The notes under the pieces: generated by a model
What the model was told of the DNA's origin: nothing
What the model saw: only the letters and a program-made list of their open reading frames with translations
Databases searched by the model: none
Part shown: one piece after another, positions 50,306-59,179 of the stretch
How positions within the stretch are numbered: position 1 is the stretch's first letter
Layout of the letters: each line of letters starts with the position of its first letter
Origin: Aquimarina spongiae
Lineage (GTDB): Bacteria > Bacteroidota > Bacteroidia > Flavobacteriales > Flavobacteriaceae
NCBI RefSeq assembly: GCF_900141785.1
Contig: NZ_FQYP01000010.1
Location: 124,001 to 188,000 of the forward strand
Reading direction: 5' to 3'
Length of the DNA: 64,000 nucleotides
Program-made: the position numbers and the translations under genes

Positions 50306-51373
50306 ATGAAAAACACAATCTCTCAGCAGATAGAAATTAAAAAAGCAAGTGAGTCCAAAATTGGACAAGTAGATTTTGAAAATCTAAATTTCGGGAAAAT
50401 TTTTACCGATCATATGTTTGTCTGTGATTTTGTAAATGGTGAGTGGCAATCTCCAAAAATTGTTCCTTATGGACTATTAACTATAGAACCGTCTGCACGT
50501 GTGTTTCATTATGGACAAGCTGTTTTTGAAGGAATGAAAGCGTATAAGGATGATAATGGAGATACATTTTTATTCAGACCTGATGAAAACTTTAAACGTA
50601 TCAATAAATCCGCAGAGCGTTTAGCTATACCAGAATTCCCAGAAGAATATTTCTTTGAAGGATTACACACCCTATTGAAGTTAGATAACGAATGGATTAA
50701 ACCGGGATATGGTAATTCGCTATACATAAGACCGTTTGTAATTGCAACCCAAGCTAGTGTTTCTGCCTCTGAAGCGGACGAATATAAATTTATGATCATT
50801 TGCTCACCTGCACAATCTTATTATAGCGGGGATGTAAGTGTTTTGGTTGCTGAAAAATTTAGCCGTTCAGCCAATGGAGGTTTTGGATATGCGAAAGCGG
50901 CAGGAAATTATGCTGGACAGTTTTACCCAACCAAATTAGCCAAAGAAAAAGGATATCAGCAAGTTATTTGGACCGATGCCAATACACATGAGTATATGGA
51001 AGAAGCAGGTACAATGAATGTATTCTTCAGAGTAAATGACACCTTGCTTACTGCGCCGGTAAGTGATCGTATTCTAGATGGGGTAACCCGCAAGAGTCTA
51101 ATCGCTATGGCCGAGAAAGAAGGCATCAAAGTAGAAGTACGACCAGTGAAAGTAAGTGAAATTGTAGAGGCTGCAAAAAATGGAACTTTAAAAGAAGTTT
51201 TTGGAGCCGGAACTGCTGCAGTCGTTAGCCCAATTAAAGCTTTTGGTTATCAGGGAGACCACTATGAAATTGAAAAGCAAGAACAGCCATATGCTGATTT
51301 CTTCAAAAAGGCATTGATGGACATACAATACAATAAAGCCGAAGATCCTTTTGGCTGGAGACAAAAAGTATAA
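50306..51373 (+). CDS. ilvE: Branched-chain amino acid aminotransferase
   Basis: 355 residues, PLP fold type IV. The segment GQAVFEGMKAYKDDNG, the PLP lysine in GFGYAKAAGNYAGQFYPTKLA region, and EEAGTMNVFF are typical of the BCAT-II (about 355 residues) group. It moves the amino group between glutamate and the branched-chain keto acids, the last step of Leu/Ile/Val synthesis and first step of breakdown. The ATG follows AAAAAACGAATAGA, a leader form repeated in this window. Single gene with terminator. Confidence 0.95.
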   Translation: MKNTISQQIEIKKASESKIGQVDFENLNFGKIFTDHMFVCDFVNGEWQSPKIVPYGLLTIEPSARVFHYGQAVFEGMKAYKDDNGDTFLFRPDENFKRINKSAERLAIPEFPEEYFFEGLHTLLKLDNEWIKPGYGNSLYIRPFVIATQASVSASEADEYKFMIICSPAQSYYSGDVSVLVAEKFSRSANGGFGYAKAAGNYAGQFYPTKLAKEKGYQQVIWTDANTHEYMEEAGTMNVFFRVNDTLLTAPVSDRILDGVTRKSLIAMAEKEGIKVEVRPVKVSEIVEAAKNGTLKEVFGAGTAAVVSPIKAFGYQGDHYEIEKQEQPYADFFKKALMDIQYNKAEDPFGWRQKV

Positions 51374-51395
51374 GCTCTCAAAAATATATAAACAA

Positions 51396-51428
51396 AAAAC
51401 TCCAGATGTTATCACTGGAGTTTTTTTT
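51396..51428. terminator. Two-way terminator between ilvE and the MazG-like gene
   Basis: Stem AAAACTCCAG / CTGGAGTTTT, 9-nt loop, with a T run on the plus strand and an A run on the other side. Confidence 0.88.
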
Positions 51429-51430
51429 AT

Positions 51431-51817
51431 TTAACGATCTAAAATTTCTTTGATGTTGGGTTTAAAATAATTTGGTCCCTTCAACACTTTACCATCTTCT
51501 CTATAAATAGGCTTTCCGTCCTCGCCTAGTTTACTCATATTACTTCGTTGTATTTCATTAAAGACCTCTTCTATTTTGTGCTGCATCCCATGCTCGATAA
51601 TAGTCCCGCACAAGATATACAACATATCCTCAAGAGCATCGGCCACTTCTACCAAATCATTATTTTGAGCCGCCTCAAAATACTCTTCGTTTTCTTCTTT
51701 CATAAGATTAAACCGAAGTGTATTTTTTGCTTCCCCCAGATCAGCAATGGGTTCATTTTTATATCCAATCTCAAAAGCTGTATGAAATTCTTGTACTGCA
51801 GCAATTTTATCCTTCAT
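51431..51817 (-). CDS. MazG-like NTP pyrophosphohydrolase
   Basis: 128 residues, all-alpha. The metal site is visible as EENEEY (about 41-46) and ADALEDMLYIL (about 59-69), the ExxE/ExxD pair of MazG and related NTP-PPases. The C-terminal RSNMSKLGEDGKPIYREDGKV is a mark of this subgroup. Probably cleans non-standard nucleoside triphosphates from the cytoplasm. Confidence 0.88.
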   Translation of the reverse strand: MKDKIAAVQEFHTAFEIGYKNEPIADLGEAKNTLRFNLMKEENEEYFEAAQNNDLVEVADALEDMLYILCGTIIEHGMQHKIEEVFNEIQRSNMSKLGEDGKPIYREDGKVLKGPNYFKPNIKEILDR

Positions 51818-51835
51818 CCGTATGTTTTTATAAAT

Positions 51836-51843
51836 TATCTTTG
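51836..51843 (+). promoter_or_regulatory. -7 box before the small two-helix protein gene
   Basis: TATCTTTG, an exact TAnnTTTG match 18 bp before the ATG at 51862. Confidence 0.55.
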
Positions 51844-51861
51844 CGGTAAAAATAAGAATTT

Positions 51862-52053
51862 ATGTTTAGTCAGGGTCAGTTAATATTTGCCGGTCTTTTT
51901 GTAGTTGCTTTTGTTATTTTAATGATTTTTAGCTACCGAAAAGATCTAAAACTTCATCGCAAATATTACAAGGGCAGTCTTTTCATTTTGATCGGTTTTA
52001 TTATCTTTATTTTGTTGTTGTTTGCGTTAAAAACGTATTTACAACCAGAATAA
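51862..52053 (+). CDS. Small two-helix membrane protein (63 aa)
   Basis: Two membrane helices (about 5-23 and 40-58) with a basic loop (SYRKDLKLHRKYYKGS). It has its own -7 box. The positive loop places both ends outside. Conserved in type among flavobacteria as far as I can tell; function unknown. Confidence 0.7.
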   Translation: MFSQGQLIFAGLFVVAFVILMIFSYRKDLKLHRKYYKGSLFILIGFIIFILLLFALKTYLQPE

Positions 52054-52153
52054 ACCGTACATACCCCTGGTTTTCAATCAAATAATCATTAGAAAGAATA
52101 TCGCTTTTTTCAAAAAGTGATGTTTGAATGCTCGCGTTTTTATCGTCATGAAT

Positions 52154-52197
52154 GCAATATACCCTGTAATGGGTATGGATTGCAATGCTCTTTTTTT
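52154..52197 (+). promoter_or_regulatory. Hairpin/inverted repeat before the orphan-kinase locus
   Basis: Inner perfect repeat ATACCC-TGTAAT-GGGTAT (52159-52176), extended by GCAAT/ATTGC with a 2-nt bulge; a T7 run follows at 52191-52197. It may be a terminator of the small membrane-protein gene, an attenuator, or an operator for the locus that follows. Confidence 0.5.
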
Positions 52198-52235
52198 AGA
52201 GTTTTGGAGTGAACTAAATAACTAATCTCTCAATA

Positions 52236-52769
52236 ATGAAAAAAAAACATTTTTATTTTAGACCAGAGCTCAAAGTAGCCGTTTCAGTGCCAAATCCAGA
52301 TCCTACAGAAAGTACAATGCGTGTATTTATTCCTATTAATGTAAACCATAATTCAGTTTATGTGGAAGCTGAATTTCGGAAGGCTTACTCGGGAATATAT
52401 ATTCTCAATTTCAAACTAACTTGTAATGAAAAACCAGGCAAAAGCAATATTAAGTTTTGTTGTATTAGTATCAAAAATGCCTACAACAACAACAAAATTA
52501 ATATGATAGTCATAAAGACACAGGTAATCGACAACAGCAGTATAGACGGCAGAAGACCTGGCAACTACTTATTACACAATTATCCAAATTGGGAAAACGA
52601 TCCAATAGAATTCGAACTTAAGACCAATCTAGAAGAGGAAAAGTTAATATCTCCAAATAGAGACGCAAAAAAAGAGATCCCAATTTTGGAAAACCCTAAT
52701 TTAGTATTCGACAATGAATCGAATGATAGCTGCACAATACCACCAAACTCTAATAGCAACGGGGGTTAA
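52236..52769 (+). CDS. Orphan protein upstream of the kinase gene
   Basis: 177 residues, no family recognised. The first 110 residues look strand-rich (STMRVFIPINVNHNSVYVEA; SGIYILNFKLTCNEKPGKS), the rest is polar and probably disordered, ending SNSNGG. No signal peptide; four or five cysteines. The frame overlaps the longest frame of the kinase gene by 56 bp, and a 14-bp hairpin follows the stop codon. Its position before a histidine kinase/response regulator pair suggests a link, but nothing in the protein proves it. Confidence 0.55.
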   Translation: MKKKHFYFRPELKVAVSVPNPDPTESTMRVFIPINVNHNSVYVEAEFRKAYSGIYILNFKLTCNEKPGKSNIKFCCISIKNAYNNNKINMIVIKTQVIDNSSIDGRRPGNYLLHNYPNWENDPIEFELKTNLEEEKLISPNRDAKKEIPILENPNLVFDNESNDSCTIPPNSNSNGG

Positions 52770-54750
52770 AAAAACATACATTCCAAAATACCTTTACATT
52801 GTATTTTGGAATGTGTACACTAGATTTTTTCTCACATTTTATAAGAACACCTTGCGACTTTCTATTACATTACTTTTTTTTTTCGCTACTATATCATCTG
52901 TCTTCCCTAAAGGGACAAATTCACCTTTATTAAAAGCAGAAACTTTATTTAAAAGTAAACAATATCAAAAAGCTAAAAGTTTAATCGTTAAAATGTATGA
53001 AGAAGACTCTACCCAAATAGATTATCCAATCTTTCTCGGTAAAATTTATGCACATGTTTTCAATAAGGATTCTAGTATTTATTGGTTAGATAAAGCTGAA
53101 AAATTGATTGATAAAGAAACATTACCATCTCAATTATTCCAATATTATTTATGGAAAGGATATGCATATGAAGTCAACAAAAACTACGACAAAGCTCTAA
53201 ATAATTATTTCTTCTCCAAAAAATACATAAACCACATTAAAAAACCTTATTACCTCAGTTTTCTGTACCAAAGAGTACTTTTATTATATAGTGAAAATCA
53301 ATACAAAGAAAATGTGGAAAACTGGATTTATATCTATACAAAAATAAAAGACTCATTGGCTGATGACAGGTTTACAAATAGTTATCATAATGCGTTAGGA
53401 AAACATTATCACTATAATCAAAAAGCATTATCTGCACTTGAGCAATTTAATGAAAGTATTGAATACTCAAAAAAGCTTAATGACAGTTCCCTACTAAACA
53501 ATTCATACTTTCATAAAGGAATTATTTTTGCCGAGTATCTTAAAATTCAGGACTCAGCAAGGTATTATTACAATTTAGGTCTAAAAATATGTAACTGCAA
53601 AAAGAACAAATTATTTCAAGCTACATATAAATATAATATAGCTAGAACTTATTACTATGAGAACGATTTAGAATTAGCAAAAAAATGGTTGTTAGCAACT
53701 TTAAAAGACACTATTTCATCTCGAAAACTTCACATCAGGAATAATGTTTCCAAAGATCTATATAGTATTTATAAGCAACAAAATCAAAAAGATTCTTCCT
53801 TTTATTACTTAGAGTTACATAAACTATATGGAGATAGTTTGAGCGTTTTAGAAAGAGAAAAGGCCACTACAGAGCTCCAAGCAAAATATGATGTTTCAGA
53901 AAAAGAAAAACTTAACCTCATCCTACAAAATCAAATTGACAAAAAACAACACGAACAACGGTTACTTTGGATCGGCTCAATTTCCTTACTTATGATCGGA
54001 GTTGGTATAGGTGTTCTTATATACAAGAACACCAAACGCAAACAGCGTATCGCCGAACAGGAAAAAGAAATCGAAATTCAAAAAACCGAAAAACTATTAA
54101 AAGATCAAGAACTCGCGGCTATCGATGCGATGATAGAAGGCCAGGAAAAAGAACGCCAACGACTAGCTAATGATTTGCATGATAATCTGGGGAGTACCTT
54201 GGCCACTGTCAAATTACATTTTGATCACCTAAAAAACAATCACAACAACCCAAAAATTGAAAATATTGAAGAGTTGTATGGAAAAACCAATGATTTACTT
54301 GACGAAGCCTATCAAAAAGTACGCACTATAGCTCACGAAAAAAACAGTGGTGTTATGGCTAATCAGGGATTGTTAACCGCCATTAAAAATCTAGCCAAAA
54401 AAGTTTCAAGTAGCGACCAAATACAGGTAGAAGTACAGGACTATGGATTGGATGAACGATTAGACAACAGTCTAGAAATTTCTATCTTCAGAATGATCCA
54501 GGAGTTGATTACTAACTGCATCAAACATGCCGAGGCCAATGAAATTCATGTTTCTCTTACCAACCATGAATCATTGTTAAACATTATTATAGAAGATAAC
54601 GGAAAAGGGTTTGATCCTAAAACAATTGTCGATAAAGATGGAATGGGATTAAAAACCATCGAAAAACGTGTAGAACATCTCGAAGGCACCTTTGAAATTG
54701 ACTCTACGCCTAATCAAGGAACCAATATCATCATAAACATACCGATATGA
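52714..54750 (+). CDS. Sensor histidine kinase with TPR-like periplasmic region, HPK7 type
   Basis: 678 residues from the first ATG. The true start is open: GTG 52813 or a TTG near 52850 would give a normal signal peptide (LRLSITLLFFFATISSVFPKG) and avoid the overlap with the upstream gene. Then about 300 residues of TPR-like helical pairs (AETLFKSKQYQKAKSLIVK; ALEQFNESIEYSKKLNDSS), a membrane helix (LLWIGSISLLMIGVGIGVLIY), a coiled coil, a HisKA_3 domain with phosphorylated H489 (ANDLHDNLG) and an HATPase domain (DNGKGFD, DGMGLKTIEKRVEHLEG). It phosphorylates the response regulator whose gene overlaps by 4 bp. The signal is unknown. Confidence 0.9.
   Translation: MNRMIAAQYHQTLIATGVKKTYIPKYLYIVFWNVYTRFFLTFYKNTLRLSITLLFFFATISSVFPKGTNSPLLKAETLFKSKQYQKAKSLIVKMYEEDSTQIDYPIFLGKIYAHVFNKDSSIYWLDKAEKLIDKETLPSQLFQYYLWKGYAYEVNKNYDKALNNYFFSKKYINHIKKPYYLSFLYQRVLLLYSENQYKENVENWIYIYTKIKDSLADDRFTNSYHNALGKHYHYNQKALSALEQFNESIEYSKKLNDSSLLNNSYFHKGIIFAEYLKIQDSARYYYNLGLKICNCKKNKLFQATYKYNIARTYYYENDLELAKKWLLATLKDTISSRKLHIRNNVSKDLYSIYKQQNQKDSSFYYLELHKLYGDSLSVLEREKATTELQAKYDVSEKEKLNLILQNQIDKKQHEQRLLWIGSISLLMIGVGIGVLIYKNTKRKQRIAEQEKEIEIQKTEKLLKDQELAAIDAMIEGQEKERQRLANDLHDNLGSTLATVKLHFDHLKNNHNNPKIENIEELYGKTNDLLDEAYQKVRTIAHEKNSGVMANQGLLTAIKNLAKKVSSSDQIQVEVQDYGLDERLDNSLEISIFRMIQELITNCIKHAEANEIHVSLTNHESLLNIIIEDNGKGFDPKTIVDKDGMGLKTIEKRVEHLEGTFEIDSTPNQGTNIIINIPI
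52778..52830 (+). terminator. 14-bp hairpin between the orphan gene and the kinase
   Basis: Perfect arms ACATTCCAAAATAC (52778-52791) and GTATTTTGGAATGT (52801-52814), loop 9 nt, then a T6 run at 52825-52830. It begins 9 bp after the stop of the orphan gene and takes up part of the possible GTG start of the kinase. Attenuator or partial terminator. Confidence 0.7.
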
Positions 54751-55373
54751 TCACCGTAGCGATAGCCGAAGACCATCAATCCTTAATAGACGGAGTACAA
54801 TTACTCCTAAAATACGAAGATGATATCAGTATAGTCGGGAAAGCAAATGATGGAGAAGAATTACTTAACATCGTACGACGTAAGCAGCCAAAAGTAGTAC
54901 TTATGGATATTAGAATGCCTAAAATTGATGGTATTGCAGCTACCAACATCATCAAAAAAGAGTTCCCTAGTATCAAAGTCATTGCTTTTTCTATGTTTGA
55001 TCAGGAAGATGCCATAAAACAAATGGTCAATGCAGGGGCTTCCGGATATTTATTAAAAAACTCACCTTTAGATGAAGTTTTAACTGCGATACAACAAGTA
55101 GCTCAGGGAGGCACCTATTTTGATGCCGCAATTGACCCTTCTTTATTATCAAAAGACGCTAAGCCTCAAGAAAAAAAACAAGTATTATCAAAAAGTGAAC
55201 GTGAGGTACTCAAGTTAATAGGTCAAGGCAAAACCTCTTCAGAAATTGCTGCTATTCGTTTCAACTCGGTATCCACCATCGAGACCCATCGTAAAAACAT
55301 CATTCGTAAACTGGGATTGCAAGGAAAAGGAGAATTGCTGCGATACGCTATCGAGAAAAAGTATGATTTTTAA
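54747..55373 (+). CDS. NarL/LuxR-type response regulator
   Basis: 208 residues: receiver domain with D54 (VVLMDIRMPKIDG) and switch residues in IAFSMFDQ, linker, LuxR-type helix-turn-helix (about 143-200: LSKSEREVLKLIGQGKTSSE, then SVSTIETHRKNIIRKL). It overlaps the kinase gene by 4 bp (ATGA), so both are made together. Targets are unknown; the inverted repeat at 52159-52176 is a candidate site. Confidence 0.95.
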   Translation: MITVAIAEDHQSLIDGVQLLLKYEDDISIVGKANDGEELLNIVRRKQPKVVLMDIRMPKIDGIAATNIIKKEFPSIKVIAFSMFDQEDAIKQMVNAGASGYLLKNSPLDEVLTAIQQVAQGGTYFDAAIDPSLLSKDAKPQEKKQVLSKSEREVLKLIGQGKTSSEIAAIRFNSVSTIETHRKNIIRKLGLQGKGELLRYAIEKKYDF

Positions 55374-55389
55374 TAGACTTAGAAATAAA

Positions 55390-55419
55390 AAACGCTTCCC
55401 CTGTTTAGGGGAAGCGTTT
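55390..55419. terminator. Two-way terminator between the response regulator and M49 genes
   Basis: Perfect 12-bp stem AAACGCTTCCCC / GGGGAAGCGTTT with a 6-nt loop, flanked by A and T tracts. Confidence 0.92.
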
Positions 55420-55441
55420 ATTGTTATTGTTGAAAGCAATA

Positions 55442-57487
55442 CTAATTGACTGCTGGTAAGAAACTGTAGTCTTTACTATAGTTTAGCATTTGCGCAGTAA
55501 AATCTGTTGGCTGAGTCACATTTACCTTTGTAATCTCTCCATTTTCGTCCATTTCTGGCACTAAAACAGGATTTACAAATCCACTATACGGTGCAGCTGT
55601 GAATTGCTCATTACGCTTTAATACTTCTGCATGTACATCTTGATCCACTTTTACACCATAACCTTCTACCAACGCTTCTGCTGCTACATAATCTCCTTCT
55701 GATTTGATTCGTTGAGTTTCACGAAGCAATCTTCCAAAAATTTCACGTAATTTCTGGTAATCGTTTACATTGAAATAGGTTTTCCCATCTCTGGTTACCT
55801 TTTCGATCACGTTATCCTTAGCTCCTTGTTCAAAAGCCCAGGCACTTACCCACTGTCTGTTTCTCATGTGCGCTTCTTCTACATCATCTCCAAGGTTTAG
55901 ACGAATTAATTGGGTCATTAATCCATTTCTGATATATCCATCATAAGCAGCTTTACCCACTTTTTCCCAATCTTCAACCAAACCAAGCTCCTGTAATTTT
56001 GGATCCATTAAATAATATAATCCTACAAGATCAGCACGTCCTTCCTCCATTGTAGACGCATAATTTTTTAACGTTTCTTTGGTCTCTCCAACCCCAGGAT
56101 TCAATTGACCCGAAGCATGTCCAATAACTTCGTGTAACGCGGTATGCAATTTATCGGCTAGTTGCCCATACTGCTCTTCTAACTTATATTCTTCATCATC
56201 ATGTACAAACTCCTTTAAACGGCCTGAACCTCCGGCATTGTTGTAAGCACCAATAATATTTCCTAAAGAAACAGATTTTGATCCTACGGCAGCTCTAATC
56301 CAGTTCGCATTAGGTAAATTTACTCCTATAGGGGTACTAGGTGAAGCATCTCCCGCTTCTCCGGCTACATTTACTACTTTATAGGTAACTCCTACTACAT
56401 TCTTCTTCTTATGCTCTTCCATAAGTGGTGAATTATCTTCGAACCACTGAGCATTCTCAGACAATACTGCCATTTTTTGAGACATATCAAAATCTTTGAT
56501 TTCTACAATAGTCTCATACGATCCTCTATACCCTAATGGATCGTTGTACACTTCAATAAAGCTATTGATATAGTCAATATTTCCTTCGGTAGCGGCTGTC
56601 CAAGCCACGTTATAATCATCCCATATTTGTAAATCTCCTGTCTTGTAATACTGGATTAACAATCCAAGCGCATCTCCTTGTGCTTTATTTTCGGCAACTC
56701 CTTGTGCCTTTTCTAACCATTTGATGATTTCATCGATAGCCGAACCATACAATCCTCCGGATTTATACACTCGCTCTACCAGTTTTCCATTTTCTTTTAC
56801 CAACTGAGAATTCAATCCATAAGACAACGGTTTATCTTTATCAGGAGATTTGATTTTGGCATAAAAGGAAGTTACATCATCATTGGTCACATTTGGACCA
56901 TAGAAGTTTACCGCAGAAAGGGCAACATTATCGATCCCCTTTCCTTGATTTACTTTTTTACCATCTTCATCGTTAAAGATTGCTTCGTAAGCTTCTTTCT
57001 CTAACTCAGTGTTCGTTGCAGCCAAAAGCGTACTTAAATAATCCTGACTAAACTCTGGTTTAATCTTATCATTACTATAATGATGATGGATTCCATTAGA
57101 GAACCAAACTCTTTTAAGGTAGGTTTCAAAAGCTTTCCAATCTGCAACATTTTTATCACCTTCATAAGTACGGTAGATTTTTTCAAGAGCTTTCCTAATT
57201 CTTAAATTATATCTGTAGTTCTGATCCCACATAATATCACGCCCACTTAAACCAGCCTGAGTTAAATAATACACTAGTTTTTGTTCTTTAAGGGTTAGGT
57301 TATCCCAACCTGGGATTTGATATCTTAATATTCTTAGATCAGCAAACTGCTCTACTACATGATCAAATTTCTCTTCTGCAACTTTTTCTTCCTGTTGCTC
57401 AATTTGATCCTGTACTTTTGGGTCCTGTTTACACGCCACAAATAGTGTAGCGAACATGATAAAAAATAATAATCTGTTGAGTTTCAT
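55442..57487 (-). CDS. Dipeptidyl peptidase III-like (M49) lipoprotein
   Basis: 681 residues. Lipoprotein signal with lipobox LFVAC (cysteine about 19). The zinc site has the M49 six-residue form HEVIGH (about 460), and the second ligand motif is EEGRADLVGLYYL (EECRAE in the type enzymes). M49 peptidases remove dipeptides from the N-terminus. Bacteroidota DPP III is commonly secreted or lipid-anchored, and this one probably trims peptides in the periplasm or on the surface. Single gene. Confidence 0.9.
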   Translation of the reverse strand: MKLNRLLFFIMFATLFVACKQDPKVQDQIEQQEEKVAEEKFDHVVEQFADLRILRYQIPGWDNLTLKEQKLVYYLTQAGLSGRDIMWDQNYRYNLRIRKALEKIYRTYEGDKNVADWKAFETYLKRVWFSNGIHHHYSNDKIKPEFSQDYLSTLLAATNTELEKEAYEAIFNDEDGKKVNQGKGIDNVALSAVNFYGPNVTNDDVTSFYAKIKSPDKDKPLSYGLNSQLVKENGKLVERVYKSGGLYGSAIDEIIKWLEKAQGVAENKAQGDALGLLIQYYKTGDLQIWDDYNVAWTAATEGNIDYINSFIEVYNDPLGYRGSYETIVEIKDFDMSQKMAVLSENAQWFEDNSPLMEEHKKKNVVGVTYKVVNVAGEAGDASPSTPIGVNLPNANWIRAAVGSKSVSLGNIIGAYNNAGGSGRLKEFVHDDEEYKLEEQYGQLADKLHTALHEVIGHASGQLNPGVGETKETLKNYASTMEEGRADLVGLYYLMDPKLQELGLVEDWEKVGKAAYDGYIRNGLMTQLIRLNLGDDVEEAHMRNRQWVSAWAFEQGAKDNVIEKVTRDGKTYFNVNDYQKLREIFGRLLRETQRIKSEGDYVAAEALVEGYGVKVDQDVHAEVLKRNEQFTAAPYSGFVNPVLVPEMDENGEITKVNVTQPTDFTAQMLNYSKDYSFLPAVN

Positions 57488-57667
57488 TGTTTGTTTGTTT
57501 TTAGTTTATGAGGTAAAATTAATCTTACAAATTGCATTCTTTTTGGGATAAAAGAGTGTATCGAAAATTACTTCATAAACCGATTTAGTAATTCTGACAA
57601 ATGTAACAAAATAATAGGATGCAAAAATTAGTTATATTAGCTAATCAAACAATCTAAACTGACTGAC

Positions 57668-58702
57668 ATGAAAATAATCAAGTATTTGTTCTTTTTATTA
57701 TTATTAATAATCATTGGTGGCGCCGTGTATGTTGCAACAATCGATGGCAAATATCAAGCAGAAGAAAGCCGGGTAATTGAGGCTCCAGATGAGTTGTTAT
57801 TTAATACTATTAATGAATACAAAACATGGGAAAAATGGGGTCCTTGGATGGATGAATCCGATGATCTAATTATGGAATATGCCGAAAAAACCAGTGGTGA
57901 AGGAGCCTCTTATAGTTGGAAAAGCGAAATCCAGGGTGACGGAAGAATGAGCACCGTAAAAGCTGCTCCATTTACCAGCATTGATCAAAAAATCACTTTC
58001 ATTACTCCGATGGGAGAAAGTGCTAGTGACGTGTACTGGAAATTTGAAAAAATAGAAGGTAAAAAAACCAAGGTCACCTGGGGCATGAAAGGAGAGCAAT
58101 CTTTTATGGAAAAAGCATTTTGGGTAACACAGGACAGTACCCTGTCTCAAATGATCAAACCCATGTACAGTAGAGGTTTAGAAAAGTTAGATGCTTATGT
58201 TAATGAAAAAATGAAAGAATATGCGATTAATGTGGATGGTGTTACAGAACATGGCGGAGGATTCTACATGTATAGCGCAACTGCTTCTTCGATTGCGGTA
58301 ATTCCTGAGAAAATGGCACAAATGCTACCTGCTGTAAACAGCTATATGATAGAAAATAATCTACCACAAACCGGGATGCCTTTTACGATTTACAATGAAT
58401 TTAATGAAGAACAAAGTACAGCAATTTATTCAACCGCTATTCCTACCAGGGATAAAGTAGTAACTCCTAAAGACAGTCCTATACTTTGTGATTTTCTTCC
58501 TAGACAGAAAGTTGTAAAAACTACCTTAACTGGCGATTACGGAAATCTAAAAGAAGCTTGGGAAGCAGGTTATAAGTATATAGCAGATAATGGTTTAGAA
58601 TTGAACGCACAATCTGCTGCATTTGAAGTGTATCGAACTAATCCAGAATTACAACCCAACCCAGCACAGTATATCACCGAAATTTATATCCCCATAAAAT
58701 AA
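57668..58702 (+). CDS. SRPBCC plus GyrI-like effector-binding domain, membrane-anchored
   Basis: 344 residues: N-terminal membrane helix (IIKYLFFLLLLIIIGGAVYVA), an SRPBCC/polyketide-cyclase-like domain (about 35-175; EAPDELLFNTINEYKTWEKWGPWMD), then a GyrI-like/AraC-effector domain (about 205-344; VIPEKMAQMLPAVNSYMIEN). Both domains bind small hydrophobic molecules in other proteins. This fusion is common in Bacteroidota and its ligand is unknown. The soluble part lies outside the inner membrane by the positive-inside rule. Confidence 0.82.
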   Translation: MKIIKYLFFLLLLIIIGGAVYVATIDGKYQAEESRVIEAPDELLFNTINEYKTWEKWGPWMDESDDLIMEYAEKTSGEGASYSWKSEIQGDGRMSTVKAAPFTSIDQKITFITPMGESASDVYWKFEKIEGKKTKVTWGMKGEQSFMEKAFWVTQDSTLSQMIKPMYSRGLEKLDAYVNEKMKEYAINVDGVTEHGGGFYMYSATASSIAVIPEKMAQMLPAVNSYMIENNLPQTGMPFTIYNEFNEEQSTAIYSTAIPTRDKVVTPKDSPILCDFLPRQKVVKTTLTGDYGNLKEAWEAGYKYIADNGLELNAQSAAFEVYRTNPELQPNPAQYITEIYIPIK

Positions 58703-58721
58703 TAAAAACACTAATTTGCAG

Positions 58722-58759
58722 CCTGCATTTCTTTTGTATAGGAAATGCAGGTTCTTTTT
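58722..58759 (+). terminator. Terminator of the SRPBCC gene
   Basis: Perfect 10-bp stem CCTGCATTTC / GAAATGCAGG, 10-nt loop, T-rich tail. It contains the ATG at 58745, which therefore is not a gene start. Confidence 0.88.
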
Positions 58760-58771
58760 AATCTAAAGGTG

Positions 58772-59137
58772 ATGAAACAACTGTTATTGGTATTTGTAGG
58801 AGGTGGCACGGGCAGTATTGCTCGCTACCTGATTCACAAGTACTTTAGTTCGATTTCCTGGAGTTTTCCTTATGGAACATTCGTGGCTAACGTATTAGGA
58901 AGCTTTCTAATCGGAATTATCTTGGGGCTTGCAGCAAGAAACACCACACTTTCGCAACAAACTGTACTATTACTTACTACTGGTTTTTGTGGTGGATTTA
59001 CTACTTTTTCCACCTTCGCTTACGAGAATCATCTATTTCTTAGATCCGGAGATTTCCTTTCCTTCGCCATCTATACCATAGGCTCTATTAGCGTTGCCTT
59101 ACTTTTTGTATTTTTAGGCGTATTCATTACCAAATAG
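58772..59137 (+). CDS. crcB: Fluoride channel FluC/CrcB
   Basis: 121 residues from ATG 58772; the ATG at 58745 lies in a terminator stem and is rejected. Four helices with GGGTGSIARYLIHKY, FPYGTFVANVLGSFLIG and TGFCGGFTTFSTFAYE, which hold the conserved Asn and the Phe-box residues of the Fluc pore. It is a dual-topology dimer that lets fluoride out of the cell. I see no fluoride riboswitch in the short leader. The P-II gene follows by 42 bp. Confidence 0.92.
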   Translation: MKQLLLVFVGGGTGSIARYLIHKYFSSISWSFPYGTFVANVLGSFLIGIILGLAARNTTLSQQTVLLLTTGFCGGFTTFSTFAYENHLFLRSGDFLSFAIYTIGSISVALLFVFLGVFITK

Positions 59138-59179
59138 ATATCCCAAAAATGGATTTTCTATACCATCAACCCAAGAATT

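Noticed and set aside
58703..58771. Fluoride riboswitch before the FluC gene
   Set aside because: The short leader is taken up by the terminator of the upstream gene and does not show the conserved crcB-motif segments.
58745..58771. ATG 58745 as start of the FluC gene
   Set aside because: It lies inside the stem of a Rho-independent terminator; ATG 58772 starts exactly at the family beginning.
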